64,000 nt of DNA from Hymenobacter lapidiphilus (GCF_013377885.1 NZ_JABKAU010000010.1:80377-144376); one strand, 5' to 3'. Numbered from the stretch's first letter, positions 27,376-36,722 are shown. Numbers and translations: made by a program. The notes: generated from the letters alone by a model not told the origin.

Positions 27376-29511
27376 ATGTCTGATACGACGCCCAAAAAGA
27401 AAAAATCCCCCCTGCCTAGTCCGGCTCCCAAGCCCGGTATGCAGTTGTGGGTCCTCTCCGGGTTGGTGTTGCTCATCCTCGGGATGGTCTACTTATCCGG
27501 TGGTAACCGGTTGGTAGAAATCAAGCAGCGCGATTTTGAGCAGATGCTTACGGCCGGCGACGTAGCCGACGTGGCCCTGGTGAATGACCGGGAGGTGCAG
27601 GTAACCTTGAAAAAAGAGGCCCTGCAGAAACCCGAATACAAGAGCCGTCTCACCACCCAGCGCAGCCCACTGGCTTTGCCCGGGGCGGGCGTTTCGACTG
27701 CCGGCCCGCAGTTCGCGTTCCGGGTAGTCGAAGGCAAAGTATTCAAGGAAGACCTCGATAAGTTGCAGGCTACCCTGCCCACCGACCGCCAAGTTGGCCT
27801 GAAGGTATCGGAGGAGCGTGGCTTCGGCGACTTCCTCGGTACGTGGGGCTTCATGATTCTGCTCTTCGTGGGCTTCTGGTTCCTGATGCGTCGCATGAGT
27901 GGCGCGGGCGGACCCGGCGGCCAGATTTTCAACATCGGTAAGAGCCGCGCTGCCCTGTTTGAGGGGGGCGACAAGGTGAAAATCACGTTCAAAGACGTAG
28001 CCGGCCTCGAAGAAGCCAAAGAGGAAGTAGAAGAAATCGTGGAGTTCCTCAAGAACCCCTCGAAGTTCACTGTACTCGGCGGCAAAATCCCGAAAGGTGC
28101 TTTGCTGGTAGGCCCTCCCGGCACTGGCAAAACATTGCTGGCCAAAGCCGTAGCCGGCGAAGCCGACGTGCCGTTCTTCTCGCTCTCGGGCTCCGACTTC
28201 GTAGAGATGTTCGTGGGCGTGGGCGCTGCCCGGGTGCGCGACCTGTTCAAGCAGGCCAAGCTGAAGGCGCCGTGTATCATCTTCATTGATGAAATTGACG
28301 CCATCGGCCGTAGCCGCAGCCGCGGCAACACGCCCGGCGGCAACGATGAGCGCGAAAACACGCTCAACTCGCTGCTGGTAGAAATGGACGGCTTCGGCAC
28401 CGACTCGGGGGTTATCATCCTGGCCGCTACCAACCGCCCCGACACGCTCGACTCGGCCCTGCTCCGGCCTGGCCGCTTCGACCGCCAGATCAGCATCGAC
28501 AAGCCCGACATCAACGGCCGTACCCAGATTTTCAGCGTCCACCTCAAGCCCCTCACACTGGGCCCCGATGTGGATGACCGCAAGCTGGCGGCTATGACGC
28601 CCGGTTTTGCCGGTGCCGAAATTGCTAACGTCTGCAACGAAGCCGCCCTAATTGCCGCCCGCCGCGACAAGAAGATGGTGACCATGCAGGACTTCACCGA
28701 TGCCGTTGACCGTGTAATTGGTGGCCTCGAGAAGAAAAACAAAATCATCAGCCCCGGCGAAAAGCGTATTGTTGCTTACCACGAGGCCGGCCACGCCGTA
28801 GCCGGCTGGTTTCTGGAGCACGCCGACCCGTTGGTGAAGGTGAGCATCGTGCCCCGCGGCGTGGCGGCATTGGGCTACGCGCAGTACCTGCCCCGCGAGC
28901 AGTTCCTCTACAACACCGAGCAGCTCATGGACGAAATGTGCATGACGCTGGGCGGCCGTGCTGCCGAAGAGTTGGTGTTCGGTAAGATTTCGACCGGCGC
29001 GCTGAGCGACTTGGAGCGCATCACGAAAACGGCCTACAGCATCGTGACCATGTACGGCATGAACGAGAAGCTCGGCAACGTGTCGTTCTATGACTCGAAG
29101 GGTCAGGACCAGTACGGTTTCAACAAGCCTTACTCGGAAGCCACCTCTCAGATGATCGACGAGGAGGTTCGTGCCATCATCAGCCAAGCATACGTCCGGA
29201 CCAAAGAGCTGCTCACTGAACGCCGCCACGAGTTGGAGGTAATTGCCAAGGAGCTGCTGGAAAAGGAAGTGCTGCTGCAGGATGACCTGTTGCGCCTCGT
29301 GGGACCCCGTCCTTATGACACCCAAACGAGCTACCAAGCCCACATGGCCGGCACCGACCGCTCGGAAACCCTGAGTGAGCGGAAGCAGGAACATCCCGTA
29401 GCCCTGGATAATGATCTGCCCGAGTTGAATCTGCCCGGTTTGGATCAAAATGGGGATGTAGCCGGTGGTGCTTCTACCGGGCCTGCGGGCTCAGCTGTAA
29501 CCCCCATGTAG
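27376..29511 (+). CDS. ftsH: ATP-dependent zinc metalloprotease FtsH
   Basis: 711 residues. Two membrane helices (about 18-40 and 153-172) flank the periplasmic domain. AAA+ module: [14 protein letters not shown] (Walker A), [12 protein letters not shown] (Walker B), second region of homology [20 protein letters not shown]. Metalloprotease: [12 protein letters not shown] gives the HEAGH zinc site and a downstream acidic helix supplies the third ligand. It degrades membrane and regulatory proteins from the inner membrane. The C-terminal about 60 residues are a divergent acidic/Pro tail. A 165-base gap from rsfS leaves room for its own promoter; a strong terminator follows the stop. Confidence 0.97.
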   Translation: MSDTTPKKKKSPLPSPAPKPGMQLWVLSGLVLLILGMVYLSGGNRLVEIKQRDFEQMLTAGDVADVALVNDREVQVTLKKEALQKPEYKSRLTTQRSPLALPGAGVSTAGPQFAFRVVEGKVFKEDLDKLQATLPTDRQVGLKVSEERGFGDFLGTWGFMILLFVGFWFLMRRMSGAGGPGGQIFNIGKSRAALFEGGDKVKITFKDVAGLEEAKEEVEEIVEFLKNPSKFTVLGGKIPKGALLVGPPGTGKTLLAKAVAGEADVPFFSLSGSDFVEMFVGVGAARVRDLFKQAKLKAPCIIFIDEIDAIGRSRSRGNTPGGNDERENTLNSLLVEMDGFGTDSGVIILAATNRPDTLDSALLRPGRFDRQISIDKPDINGRTQIFSVHLKPLTLGPDVDDRKLAAMTPGFAGAEIANVCNEAALIAARRDKKMVTMQDFTDAVDRVIGGLEKKNKIISPGEKRIVAYHEAGHAVAGWFLEHADPLVKVSIVPRGVAALGYAQYLPREQFLYNTEQLMDEMCMTLGGRAAEELVFGKISTGALSDLERITKTAYSIVTMYGMNEKLGNVSFYDSKGQDQYGFNKPYSEATSQMIDEEVRAIISQAYVRTKELLTERRHELEVIAKELLEKEVLLQDDLLRLVGPRPYDTQTSYQAHMAGTDRSETLSERKQEHPVALDNDLPELNLPGLDQNGDVAGGASTGPAGSAVTPM

Positions 29512-29520
29512 CCTACAGCG

Positions 29521-29575
29521 AAAGCACAAAAAAAGCCCGCTGCCAGTATCTGGCAGCGGGCTTTTTTTGTGCTTT
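29521..29575. terminator. Bidirectional intrinsic terminator after ftsH
   Basis: Perfect 25-bp arms 29521-29545 and 29551-29575, 5-base loop. GC-rich core with A-tract before and T-tract after, so it can work both ways for ftsH and the convergent small gene. Confidence 0.93.
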
Positions 29576-29617
29576 CTAAAGAGGTATATTTCTGATAATA
29601 CGGGAGGAGTATGCTGG

Positions 29618-29815
29618 TTATTCGGCTCGCTCCTGCAGAAACTGCTGAAATGGTTTCAGCGTGCGAATCTTCTCGAAACCCTGATGAGCCAGCGCCGTTC
29701 GCACGCCGGGCAGCAGGTCCTGTAACCAGTCCTGGAAATCTGCTTCGGTGGCCGGGAGATACTGGGTGGCCGGCGCGGTCGGGGCATGGTAGCTGACGGC
29801 GGGCGTGTTGTGCAT
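29618..29815 (-). CDS. Small hypothetical protein
   Basis: 65 residues from MHNTPAVSYHAP; the frame is open 13 codons more upstream. N-terminal half Pro/Ala/Thr-rich, C-terminal half a probable helix pair: FQDWLQDLLPGVRTALAHQGFEKIRTLKPFQQFLQERAE. No signal peptide, no known family. Third-position GC bias is typical for the window and it has a terminator on its 3' side, so I consider it likely real. No function can be named. Confidence 0.55.
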   Translation of the reverse strand: MHNTPAVSYHAPTAPATQYLPATEADFQDWLQDLLPGVRTALAHQGFEKIRTLKPFQQFLQERAE

Positions 29816-30093
29816 GGCGGGATTAAAGGATGGGTTCGATGGTGGAAATACCAAAAAGGTGCCACTATCCCGGCAAGCCTGCTACGGTTCAGCTGGTTAG
29901 ATGGGGTTCCGCCAGCACTTATGGCCCCTATTGTGGTTGCAGGCCGCAAGTAGGCAGTTGGCGTACGCCCGAATTTTATAAGTTGCTATCTGCATCAACC
30001 AGTGGGGTCAGTTCCGATTCTCGTAGTGGGGCAGTAGGCGGCCCCGATTCCCGCGGCGGGTTTCGGCTGTGTTTTCTGCAAACGAAACCCGCG

Positions 30094-30101
30094 TACCTTT
30101 G
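30094..30101 (+). promoter_or_regulatory. -7 box before the LUD gene
   Basis: TACCTTTG fits TAnnTTTG and ends four bases before the ATG at 30106. A TTTTCTG lies at 30072-30078, nearer than the ideal -33 distance. Confidence 0.55.
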
Positions 30102-30105
30102 CTGC

Positions 30106-30771
30106 ATGGCCGAAAGCTCCCGTGACCTTGTTCTACGCCGCATCCGCGAGGCCCTGCAGACGCCCGGCCCGGCACCTGCGCCCCGGCCCGATTTCGCGGC
30201 TCCGCTACACCCTAAGCCCGCCGCTTCTGATGATCTGGCCGTGGCCTTTGCCCAGAGTTTTGTGCGGGTAGGCGGGGCGTTTTACTACTGCGAATCGGAG
30301 GAGCACTTCTACGATCAGCTCTTCCTGTATAAGAAGGAGCAGCAGCTGGAAAATCTGTATGTGTGGGAGCCGGAGCTAAAGAAGCTGCTGCACGCCGGCG
30401 ACCTGGTTTTTCAGGGGGATGAGGATGGTTTCCGGGAGCATGCCGATGCGGGCCTGACGAGCTGTGAGGCCTTGGTGGCCCGTACTGGCAGCATTCTGGT
30501 ATCGGGGGCCACAACCAGCGGCCGGCGGCTCAGCATCTACCCCGATCAGCACCTGGTGCTGGCCCGCACCTCGCAGGTAGTGGCCGACATTGGCGACGCG
30601 CTGCAGCTAATGCAAACCAAATACGGCCCCGGGAAGCTACCGTCAATGATTTCCCTGACCTCGGGGCCCAGCCGCACAGCCGATATCGAAAAAACGCTGG
30701 TACTCGGGGCCCACGGCCCGCGCCGCTTAGCACTGTTTCTACTGGATGACGCGCCCGCTCCAACTACCTGA
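30106..30771 (+). CDS. LUD domain protein (LutC/YkgG family)
   Basis: 221 residues from MAESSRDLVLRRIREAL; upstream frame to 29830 is non-coding. The LUD domain (about 40-215) has ADAGLTSCEALVARTGSILVS and a family ending of the form SLTSGPSRTADIEKTLVLGAHGPRRL. LutC proteins belong to the LutABC lactate oxidation complex, but lutA and lutB are not adjacent here; in Bacteroidota a single LUD gene next to ftsH is common and its role is unsettled. It overlaps the following lpxH-like gene by 26 bases, pointing to coupled translation. Confidence 0.85.
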   Translation: MAESSRDLVLRRIREALQTPGPAPAPRPDFAAPLHPKPAASDDLAVAFAQSFVRVGGAFYYCESEEHFYDQLFLYKKEQQLENLYVWEPELKKLLHAGDLVFQGDEDGFREHADAGLTSCEALVARTGSILVSGATTSGRRLSIYPDQHLVLARTSQVVADIGDALQLMQTKYGPGKLPSMISLTSGPSRTADIEKTLVLGAHGPRRLALFLLDDAPAPTT

Positions 30772-31528
30772 TCTGGCTCTGCCGCCCGGCCGCCGGGTGT
30801 ACTTTGCCTCCGATTTTCACCTTGGTGCCCCCGATGCCGCCCGCTCGCGCGAGCGGGAAAAGCGCATTGTGCGCTGGCTCGATGAGGTGGCCCGCGACGC
30901 AGCCGCCATCTACCTGCTGGGCGACATCTTCGATTTCTGGTTTGAATACCGCCATGCTATTCCGCGGGGCTTCACGCGCCTGCAGGGCAAGCTGGCCGAG
31001 CTGACTGATGCGGGTTTACCGGTTACCTTCTTCACCGGCAACCACGATATGTGGATGTTCGACTACTTCACCGAGGAGCTCAATATCCCCGTGCTGCGCC
31101 ACCCGGTCAGCCAGCGCATCGGTGGGCACCAGTTCCATATCGGCCACGGCGACGGGCTCGGTCCCGGCGACCACACCTATAAAGTGCTGAAGAAAGTATT
31201 TGCCTCGCCGGTGGCCCAATGGCTGTTTGCGCGGCTGCACCCCAACTTCGGCATCGGGCTGGCCAACCGCTGGAGCCGCCACAGCCGCCTGCAAAACGGC
31301 CCCTCCGATGACCACTTCCTGGGCGACGACGAGTGGCTGCTGACCTATTGCCGCGAGATGCAGCAGCAGTTCCCGCACGAGTACTATGTGTTCGGCCACC
31401 GCCACCTGCCTTTGGATGTGGAAGTAGCCCCCGGCAGCCGCTACATCAACCTCGGCGAATGGGTCAATTATTGCACCTACGGCGTGTATGATGGGCAGCA
31501 ACTGGCGTTACGGGAATATGAGAAGTGA
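30746..31528 (+). CDS. lpxH: UDP-2,3-diacylglucosamine diphosphatase (LpxH-like metallophosphatase)
   Basis: 260 residues. Calcineurin-like phosphoesterase motifs in order: FASDFHLG (DxH), YLLGDIFDFWFEY (GD), FTGNHDMWMFDY (GNHD), QFHIGHGDGLG, and FGHRHLPLDVE (GHxH). The FHLG/DIFDFW spacing is that of LpxH-type enzymes, which cleave UDP-diacylglucosamine to lipid X on the inner face of the inner membrane, a step of lipid A synthesis. It overlaps the LUD gene by 26 bases. The region just past its stop is repeat-rich. Broader metallophosphatase function cannot be excluded. Confidence 0.87.
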   Translation: MTRPLQLPDLALPPGRRVYFASDFHLGAPDAARSREREKRIVRWLDEVARDAAAIYLLGDIFDFWFEYRHAIPRGFTRLQGKLAELTDAGLPVTFFTGNHDMWMFDYFTEELNIPVLRHPVSQRIGGHQFHIGHGDGLGPGDHTYKVLKKVFASPVAQWLFARLHPNFGIGLANRWSRHSRLQNGPSDDHFLGDDEWLLTYCREMQQQFPHEYYVFGHRHLPLDVEVAPGSRYINLGEWVNYCTYGVYDGQQLALREYEK

Positions 31529-31595
31529 GAAGTTAGCGCGGAGAGGTGAGAAGCTGGAACTGAGAACTGAGAGGTTAGAGGCGAGAAGTGAGAAT
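31517..31595. repeat. Degenerate GAGAAGTGAGAA short-period repeat
   Basis: A purine-rich tract of imperfect GAGAAGTGAGAAG units starting inside the end of the lpxH-like gene. A similar tract in inverse orientation occurs at about 31709-31750, so the two form loose outer arms around the 31600 palindrome. Confidence 0.65.
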
Positions 31596-31599
31596 TTAA

Positions 31600-31696
31600 C
31601 CTGTCATCCTGAGCGGAGCGAAGGACCTGTTAAGAAGGTATCCCACCCCATAAATCACCTTCTCCCCAGTTCCTTCGCTCCGCTCAGGATGACAGG
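31600..31696. repeat. TGTCATCCTGAGC-family palindromic repeat, copy 3
   Basis: Perfect 26-bp arms 31600-31625 and 31671-31696, 45-base centre. Core TGTCATCCTGAGCGGAGCGAAGGA. The right arm carries CAGGATGAC, whose ATG (31689) is the best start codon of the next gene. Confidence 0.9.
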
Positions 31697-32600
31697 CATT
31701 TTTGTTCGCTTCTTCCTTGTCTCGTTTCTCGCTTCGCACTTCTCACTTCCTGCTGCCGCCCAAACCACCGCACCGCCAGCCGGCTCGGTAGCCCCGGCGG
31801 GGCAGGCTGCGCCCGTGCTGCGCCTGCTCCCCGACACAACCGGCGCAGCCGGGGGATGGCAGTTGGTGCGCAGTGTGGCGCTGCCCCAGCCGGGCGCGGC
31901 CTCGCTGGACAGGCGCGGTAACCTCTACGTAACCGACCGCCAGAACAACCTGCGCCAGTTTGGCCCTGAGGGCGAGGCGCTGAACGTGTATGCCCCGCCG
32001 TTGCCCGGCCACGTAATGCAGGTAGAGGCTTGGAATACCGCCAAAATCCTGGTTTTTTATGATGACCGCCAGCAGGTGCTGCTGCTCGACCGGTTTTTGT
32101 CGCCCATCAGCGAGTTGCCCTTGCCCCAGCTGCTCGACGGCCAGGCCCGCGTTGTCACGCTGGCCCCCGACGACCGATACTGGCTCTTCAACGAATCGGA
32201 CCTGACACTGCGGCAGTTCGACGCCACCCAGAAGCGGTTCACTATTACCACGCCGCTCGATATCCTGATTGGCCGCTCGCGGCCCGATTTTCGGTTTCTG
32301 CGCGAGTACCAGAACAACTTGTACTTGGTGGATAGGATAGGGGGCGTGTATGTGTTCGATAACCTGGGCAACTTCCGCAAGAAGCTGCCGCTACCGGGCC
32401 TGAGCTACGTGGGCTTCCGCGCCGACGAACTCTACTACCTGGGGCCGGCCGGCGAGCTACGCTTTTTCCACCTCTACAACCTCACCGAGCGTGCCCTGCC
32501 GCTGCCGCTGGCCGGCGTGCAGCAGGTGCTCATAAGCGACCAGTACGCCTACCTGCTGACGGCGGCCGGCGTACAGGTGTACAAAATACCAGGCAAGTAA
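31689..32600 (+). CDS. Exported beta-propeller-like protein with repeat-derived start
   Basis: 303 residues from MTGIFVRFFLVSFLASHFSLP, which makes a convincing signal peptide ending near AAAQ; the open frame upstream (to 31488) only translates a repeat and the end of lpxH. The mature part has NHL/WD-like blades: GAASLDRRGNLYVTDRQNNLRQFGP, LAPDDRYWLFNESDLTLRQFD, YQNNLYLVDRIGGVYVFDNLGNF. No catalytic residues are recognised; it resembles uncharacterised secreted propeller proteins of Bacteroidota. The ATG and signal-peptide codons lie in or next to the inserted palindromic repeat. Confidence 0.8.
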   Translation: MTGIFVRFFLVSFLASHFSLPAAAQTTAPPAGSVAPAGQAAPVLRLLPDTTGAAGGWQLVRSVALPQPGAASLDRRGNLYVTDRQNNLRQFGPEGEALNVYAPPLPGHVMQVEAWNTAKILVFYDDRQQVLLLDRFLSPISELPLPQLLDGQARVVTLAPDDRYWLFNESDLTLRQFDATQKRFTITTPLDILIGRSRPDFRFLREYQNNLYLVDRIGGVYVFDNLGNFRKKLPLPGLSYVGFRADELYYLGPAGELRFFHLYNLTERALPLPLAGVQQVLISDQYAYLLTAAGVQVYKIPGK

Positions 32601-32736
32601 AGGCGAGGTGCCGATGCAGATTACGTGACTTGACAATATTGGTCTGTCGGATAGGCGCTTGTGGGGTTTGAAAGGGGGGGGCTACCGCTTGGCGCGGACG
32701 GGTACTGGGAGGGTGCTGGCCAACGGTATTTCTGGT

Positions 32737-32744
32737 TATATTTG
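32737..32744 (+). promoter_or_regulatory. -7 box before the subtilase gene
   Basis: TATATTTG fits TAnnTTTG, 44 bases before the ATG at 32789. The -33 region has only CTGG. The rest of the 32601-32788 gap shows no gene. Confidence 0.5.
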
Positions 32745-32788
32745 GAAACTGCCCGCCTGCACCGCTCCGCCACAACCACTTCGTCTGT

Positions 32789-35443
32789 ATGCCCACTGCT
32801 CCGCTTCGCCGCGCCGCACGCTTTTTGCCGTTTGCGCTGCTTTTTACGCTGCTGAGCGCGGCCCTTTCTTTTCAGGTGGAAGCCCAGAGTCCGGTCCGAC
32901 CCGTGCCGACACCCGCCCGGATGGCCCCCGAACTGCGACGGCCGGGCAGCTCCGGGCTGCGTGCCTTACGGGTCAGCGTGTCCAACGAAACGGCGTTCCG
33001 GCAATGGCTAGGGCGTAGCCATCCGGGTGCAGTGGCCGAGGCCGAACCACGCCAGCCCAACATGCTGCGGGTGCGTGGTGTTGGGGCGGCTGCCCTGGTC
33101 GAAAGCCCTTCGGTGCTTTTCGTGCAGAGCGCCGACCGTAAGGCGCGGCCCGAGCGGGAATTGGGCGGGCTCGATTTGGGGGCAAACAAAGTAACGGCTG
33201 TGCACGCCCGCTACCCCACGCTCACGGGGCAGGGGCTCACGGTTTCGGTGAAAGAAAGCCCTCTGGATATAGCTGACCTTGATTTTAAGGGCCGGCTGCT
33301 GGAGGCCGACCCGCTAGCTTCCCTGCTCAACCCGCACGCTACTATAATGGCTACCATCATTGCCGGGGGCGGTAACACCTCTCCCGACGGTCGTGGCGTG
33401 GCGTGGCAGGCGCGCATCGCTCAGTCGAGCTACGACAACCTGCTGCCCGACGATGGGGCCCTGCTTGCCGCGCGGGGCGTATCGGTTCAGAACCACTCCT
33501 ATGGGGTAGAAGTGGAGAATTTTTATGGCCTTGAGGCCCGCGCCTACGACCAGCAGGCGCGGCAGTATCCCACGCTGCTTCATGTGTTTTCGAGCGGCAA
33601 CTCGGGCCCGCGGCCGGCCCCCGCTGGCTCCTATGCCGGCCTCGACAGTGTGGCCAATCTTACCGGGGAGTTTAAAAATGCCAAAAACAGCCTTAGCGTG
33701 GGCGTTACCGATGCTTTGGGTGTGGTCAATCCGTTTAGCTCCCGTGGTCCGGCCGCCGATGGCCGGGTAAAGCCCGAGCTGGTGGCATTCGGCGACGGGG
33801 GCAGCTCCGATGCAGCGGCGCTGGTTTCGGGTATCAGCCTGCTGGTGCAGCAGGCCCACCAGCAGCGGCGCGGCACTCTGCCCGGTGCCGCGCTGGTACG
33901 GGCCACCCTGCTCAATTCGGCCGACGATGTGGGCCGGCCGCAGGTTGATTTTGTGGCGGGTTATGGCCAGGCCGATGCGCTGGGTGCCGTACAGACGATG
34001 CTCGACGGCCGGTTTATGGAAAGTACGGCCACCACCGGCCAGGAGCGAGTGTTTTCGGTTACCGTGCCTGCCGGTGTGCATCGCCTCAAAATAACATTGG
34101 CCTGGACCGACCCCGAAGCGGCCGCCGGTACGGCCACGGCCCTCATCAACGACCTCGACCTGACCCTGCGCCGGCCCGCCACCAACCAGAACTGGCTGCC
34201 CTGGACGCTGAGCGCCTACCCGCATCGCGACTCGCTGGCCCGCCCCGCCCGCCGCCGCCCTAACCACCGCGACAACGCCGAGCAAATCACCCTCGATACG
34301 CCCGTGGCCGGTACCTACGAACTGCGGGTGCGTGGCTTTGCCGTGCCTCAGGGCCCGCAGGCGTTCAGCGTAGCCTACGAGTTCGAAACGGGATTAAGCT
34401 GGGTAGCGCCCAACAAAGCCCGGGGCCTGGAAGCTGCCGGCGCCGGCCAGCTGCTGCGCTGGCAGTGGGCCGGCCCTGCCACTACGGCCCGGCTCGAATA
34501 CAAGCCTGCGGGCCAGCCGGTTTGGGCAGTACTGAGCCCCAGCGTTAACCTGGCCGATAAGCTGTACCGCTGGACGGCCCCCGATGCTACCCAGCCCGGC
34601 CAGCTGCGGCTGGTGGCTGGCACTACAACAGTCGTATCCGATACGTTTTTCGTGGCTCGTCCGCTGGCACTTACCGTGGCGTACAGTTGCCCCCAGGAGG
34701 CGCTACTGACGTGGCGGCGGGTGCCCGGTGCCACGCAGTACCGGGTGTACGCCCTCGGCGCCACTATGCTCATGCCGCTCCGGTCGGTTGCCGATACGGT
34801 GCTGGTGCTTACGGCTTCCGAAGCCGCCGCCCGCTACTTTGCCGTAGCGCCGGTTATAGGTGGGCGCGTTGGCATGCGGGGCCCGACGCAGGATCTGGAG
34901 CAGGCTGGCAATGGCTGCTATGTACGGACCTTTCTGCCCCGCCAGCTGGTAACCGATACAGTGCAGTTCGACCTGACCCTGGGCTCTACCTTTCGGGTGC
35001 AGACGATAGCGCTGCAGCGCCGACGCCCCGACGGTAACTTTGAGGACGTCCAACTGCTGAATGCGGGGGCAGCCACCAGTCTGGTGCTTATAGATCCTGA
35101 TCCTGTCACAGGGTATGCGCAGTACCGGGCGCGGCTCCGGCTTGATAATGGCAGCGAGGTCTACAGCCAGCCGGAACGGGTGTTCCGGGTGACAGATGCG
35201 GCAGCTGTGCTGATATATCCAGTGCCAGTAGTGGCCGGTGAGCCATTGCGCATTGTACTGCCTCCCAATGAAACTGCCAAGGTGCGTCTGTTCGACATGA
35301 TGGGCCGGTTGTTGCGCAACGAGGTAGCTGAAGTGGGCATCATCAAGCGAATCGCCACCGATGCGCTGCGGCCCGGCACCTATTTGCTGCGTATCCGGCT
35401 ACACTCCGGCCCCGAAATCACCCGGCGCGTTATGGTGCTGTAA
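32789..35443 (+). CDS. T9SS-exported S8 family (subtilisin-like) serine peptidase
   Basis: 884 residues. Signal peptide (1-33, ending EAQS). Peptidase S8 domain about 130-420: His in NPHATIMATIIAG (about residue 182), oxyanion Asn in FSSGNSGPR (about 270), Ser in GGSSDAAALVSG (about 339; canonical GTSMA replaced). The usual DTG aspartate loop reads VSVKESPLD, so the catalytic Asp is unclear. The middle is beta-sandwich/fibronectin-like; the C-terminus (about 805-884) is a type A sorting domain (IYPVPVVAGEPLRIVL, LFDMMGRLLRNE, LRPGTYLLRIRL). It is probably secreted through T9SS and attached to the surface. It has its own promoter and terminator. Confidence 0.9.
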   Translation: MPTAPLRRAARFLPFALLFTLLSAALSFQVEAQSPVRPVPTPARMAPELRRPGSSGLRALRVSVSNETAFRQWLGRSHPGAVAEAEPRQPNMLRVRGVGAAALVESPSVLFVQSADRKARPERELGGLDLGANKVTAVHARYPTLTGQGLTVSVKESPLDIADLDFKGRLLEADPLASLLNPHATIMATIIAGGGNTSPDGRGVAWQARIAQSSYDNLLPDDGALLAARGVSVQNHSYGVEVENFYGLEARAYDQQARQYPTLLHVFSSGNSGPRPAPAGSYAGLDSVANLTGEFKNAKNSLSVGVTDALGVVNPFSSRGPAADGRVKPELVAFGDGGSSDAAALVSGISLLVQQAHQQRRGTLPGAALVRATLLNSADDVGRPQVDFVAGYGQADALGAVQTMLDGRFMESTATTGQERVFSVTVPAGVHRLKITLAWTDPEAAAGTATALINDLDLTLRRPATNQNWLPWTLSAYPHRDSLARPARRRPNHRDNAEQITLDTPVAGTYELRVRGFAVPQGPQAFSVAYEFETGLSWVAPNKARGLEAAGAGQLLRWQWAGPATTARLEYKPAGQPVWAVLSPSVNLADKLYRWTAPDATQPGQLRLVAGTTTVVSDTFFVARPLALTVAYSCPQEALLTWRRVPGATQYRVYALGATMLMPLRSVADTVLVLTASEAAARYFAVAPVIGGRVGMRGPTQDLEQAGNGCYVRTFLPRQLVTDTVQFDLTLGSTFRVQTIALQRRRPDGNFEDVQLLNAGAATSLVLIDPDPVTGYAQYRARLRLDNGSEVYSQPERVFRVTDAAAVLIYPVPVVAGEPLRIVLPPNETAKVRLFDMMGRLLRNEVAEVGIIKRIATDALRPGTYLLRIRLHSGPEITRRVMVL

Positions 35444-35552
35444 GTAGATAAGCTGTTAGCCAGCCGTCACGAGCTCATGTCCCCGACCTGGCAAGCTAGC
35501 GGCCAAGGCATAGCGAAGTATAGTGCGCAAGCTGCGTACAATTAGCACAAAT

Positions 35553-35590
35553 AAAAACCGCCCCAACTCAAACGAGTCGGGGCGGTTTTT
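35553..35590. terminator. Bidirectional intrinsic terminator
   Basis: Arms 35553-35568 and 35575-35590 (AAAAACCGCCCCAACT with one mismatch), 6-base loop, A-tract and T-tract outside. Shared by the convergent subtilase and M57 genes. Confidence 0.9.
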
Positions 35591-35611
35591 ACTAATTAAC
35601 CAGCTAACAGC

Positions 35612-36418
35612 TTAGTACACGTAGTTGAGAGCCGTGCGGTCGTTAGCAGTGAAAGGACGGTCGCCGGTCGAGCCAATGCAGGCCAGCATCCACGAGTTCG
35701 GGTCGGCACCGGAAGGTGTACCAGGAATCAGGATGGCTCCAACGCCGCTGGAACCTTCGTTGGAAGCCGCCCCACCGCAGCTATAGGCGCGGTTGAAGTA
35801 GTCGGTGTGGCGGAAGCCGAGGCAGTGACCCATCTCGTGAGCCATGATAGTCGCTACGTTGGCGATGGTGCGGCTTCCGATTACGCTCGGAGCCAGCTGG
35901 AAGCCGGGCGCAGGATTACCGTTGGATGGGAAACCGCCCGAGCGGCCTAGTACGCCGGGGCCCAGATCGGCCGAGTACGTAATCGGCAGGTCGGCCTGCC
36001 CCGAGGTGATGCGGCGCATGGTAATACGCAGACCCTGTGCGTTGTAGCGGCGGATAGCTTCGTCGGCGGCCTGAACGTAACCGTTCGGGAACTGGCTCGA
36101 TACGCTTACCGTCAGTACCCGGGGCAGGCGGCTTACTAGGTTGGTGGTACGGTACTGCTCATCCTGGCCCACACGTAGCAGGTTCTGCTCAGGCTGGCTG
36201 GCCAGCATTTCGTTGGTTAGCAGAATATCTCCTTCTACCACTACACCATCGTCCGTTTTTACGGCACCGGTTGCCGTAAAGCCCAAGGCTTTGATCTGGC
36301 TAATAGTCGCTTCCGATACCTCGTTCTTAACGGTAACGCTATCTTTTTCCTGACACGAGGAAAGGCCGAGGCCCAGTCCGGTAGCAGCCAACAAAGCCAG
36401 TAGAGTATTTTTCTTCAT
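35612..36418 (-). CDS. M57-family metallopeptidase lipoprotein
   Basis: 268 residues. N-terminus MKKNTLLALLAATGLGLGLSSCQEK with lipobox LSSC, so an anchored lipoprotein. Zinc site in IMAHEMGHCLGFRHTDYF (HExxHxxGxxH). The C-terminus (NEGSSGVGAILIPG, PNSWMLACIGSTGDRPFTANDRTALNYVY) matches dual-action HEIGH/M57 peptidases common in Bacteroidota. The expected substrate is extracellular protein. The 5' gap of about 300 bases is AT-rich and carries its promoter, which I could not pin down. Confidence 0.9.
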   Translation of the reverse strand: MKKNTLLALLAATGLGLGLSSCQEKDSVTVKNEVSEATISQIKALGFTATGAVKTDDGVVVEGDILLTNEMLASQPEQNLLRVGQDEQYRTTNLVSRLPRVLTVSVSSQFPNGYVQAADEAIRRYNAQGLRITMRRITSGQADLPITYSADLGPGVLGRSGGFPSNGNPAPGFQLAPSVIGSRTIANVATIMAHEMGHCLGFRHTDYFNRAYSCGGAASNEGSSGVGAILIPGTPSGADPNSWMLACIGSTGDRPFTANDRTALNYVY

Positions 36419-36688
36419 GGTGTTTGGTTGTGAGAGGTAGAATGGTGGAACAATGAGGTAAACATAGTGTATTATTGAAGATATTTCAAAATAAAAGGTA
36501 CTTGATTGACGAAATCATATACATTATACTTTGCTTATATGGATTGTATAAAATGACGTAATCGGCTCATTTAATAGAATTAAAGCGGTTTATGTGGATT
36601 GTATGAAGAGAAAAATGTTTTTGCGTTTTGCGTGCCCAATCCGTGCGCTACTACCAATCCAACTCCTGTGGTGGCCATAGACGTTGCT

Positions 36689-36719
36689 AAATAGCCGGGC
36701 TTAGCTGCCCCGGCTATTT
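36689..36719. terminator. 11-bp perfect hairpin
   Basis: AAATAGCCGGG (36689-36699) with its complement 36709-36719, 9-base loop. It lies directly before the -7 box of ricT, which could serve to insulate or regulate that promoter. Confidence 0.5.
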
Positions 36720-36722
36720 GGC

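Noticed and set aside
27489..28748. Two overlapping antisense frames over ftsH
   Set aside because: FtsH is certain on the plus strand; these are shadows created by GC bias.
31488..31688. N-terminal extension of the propeller gene reading through the repeat
   Set aside because: It would translate the palindrome and overlap lpxH, and would bury the signal peptide; the start at 31689 is better.
33314..34285. 323-codon antisense frame over the subtilase
   Set aside because: Antisense of a clear S8 peptidase with Arg/Gly-rich translation.
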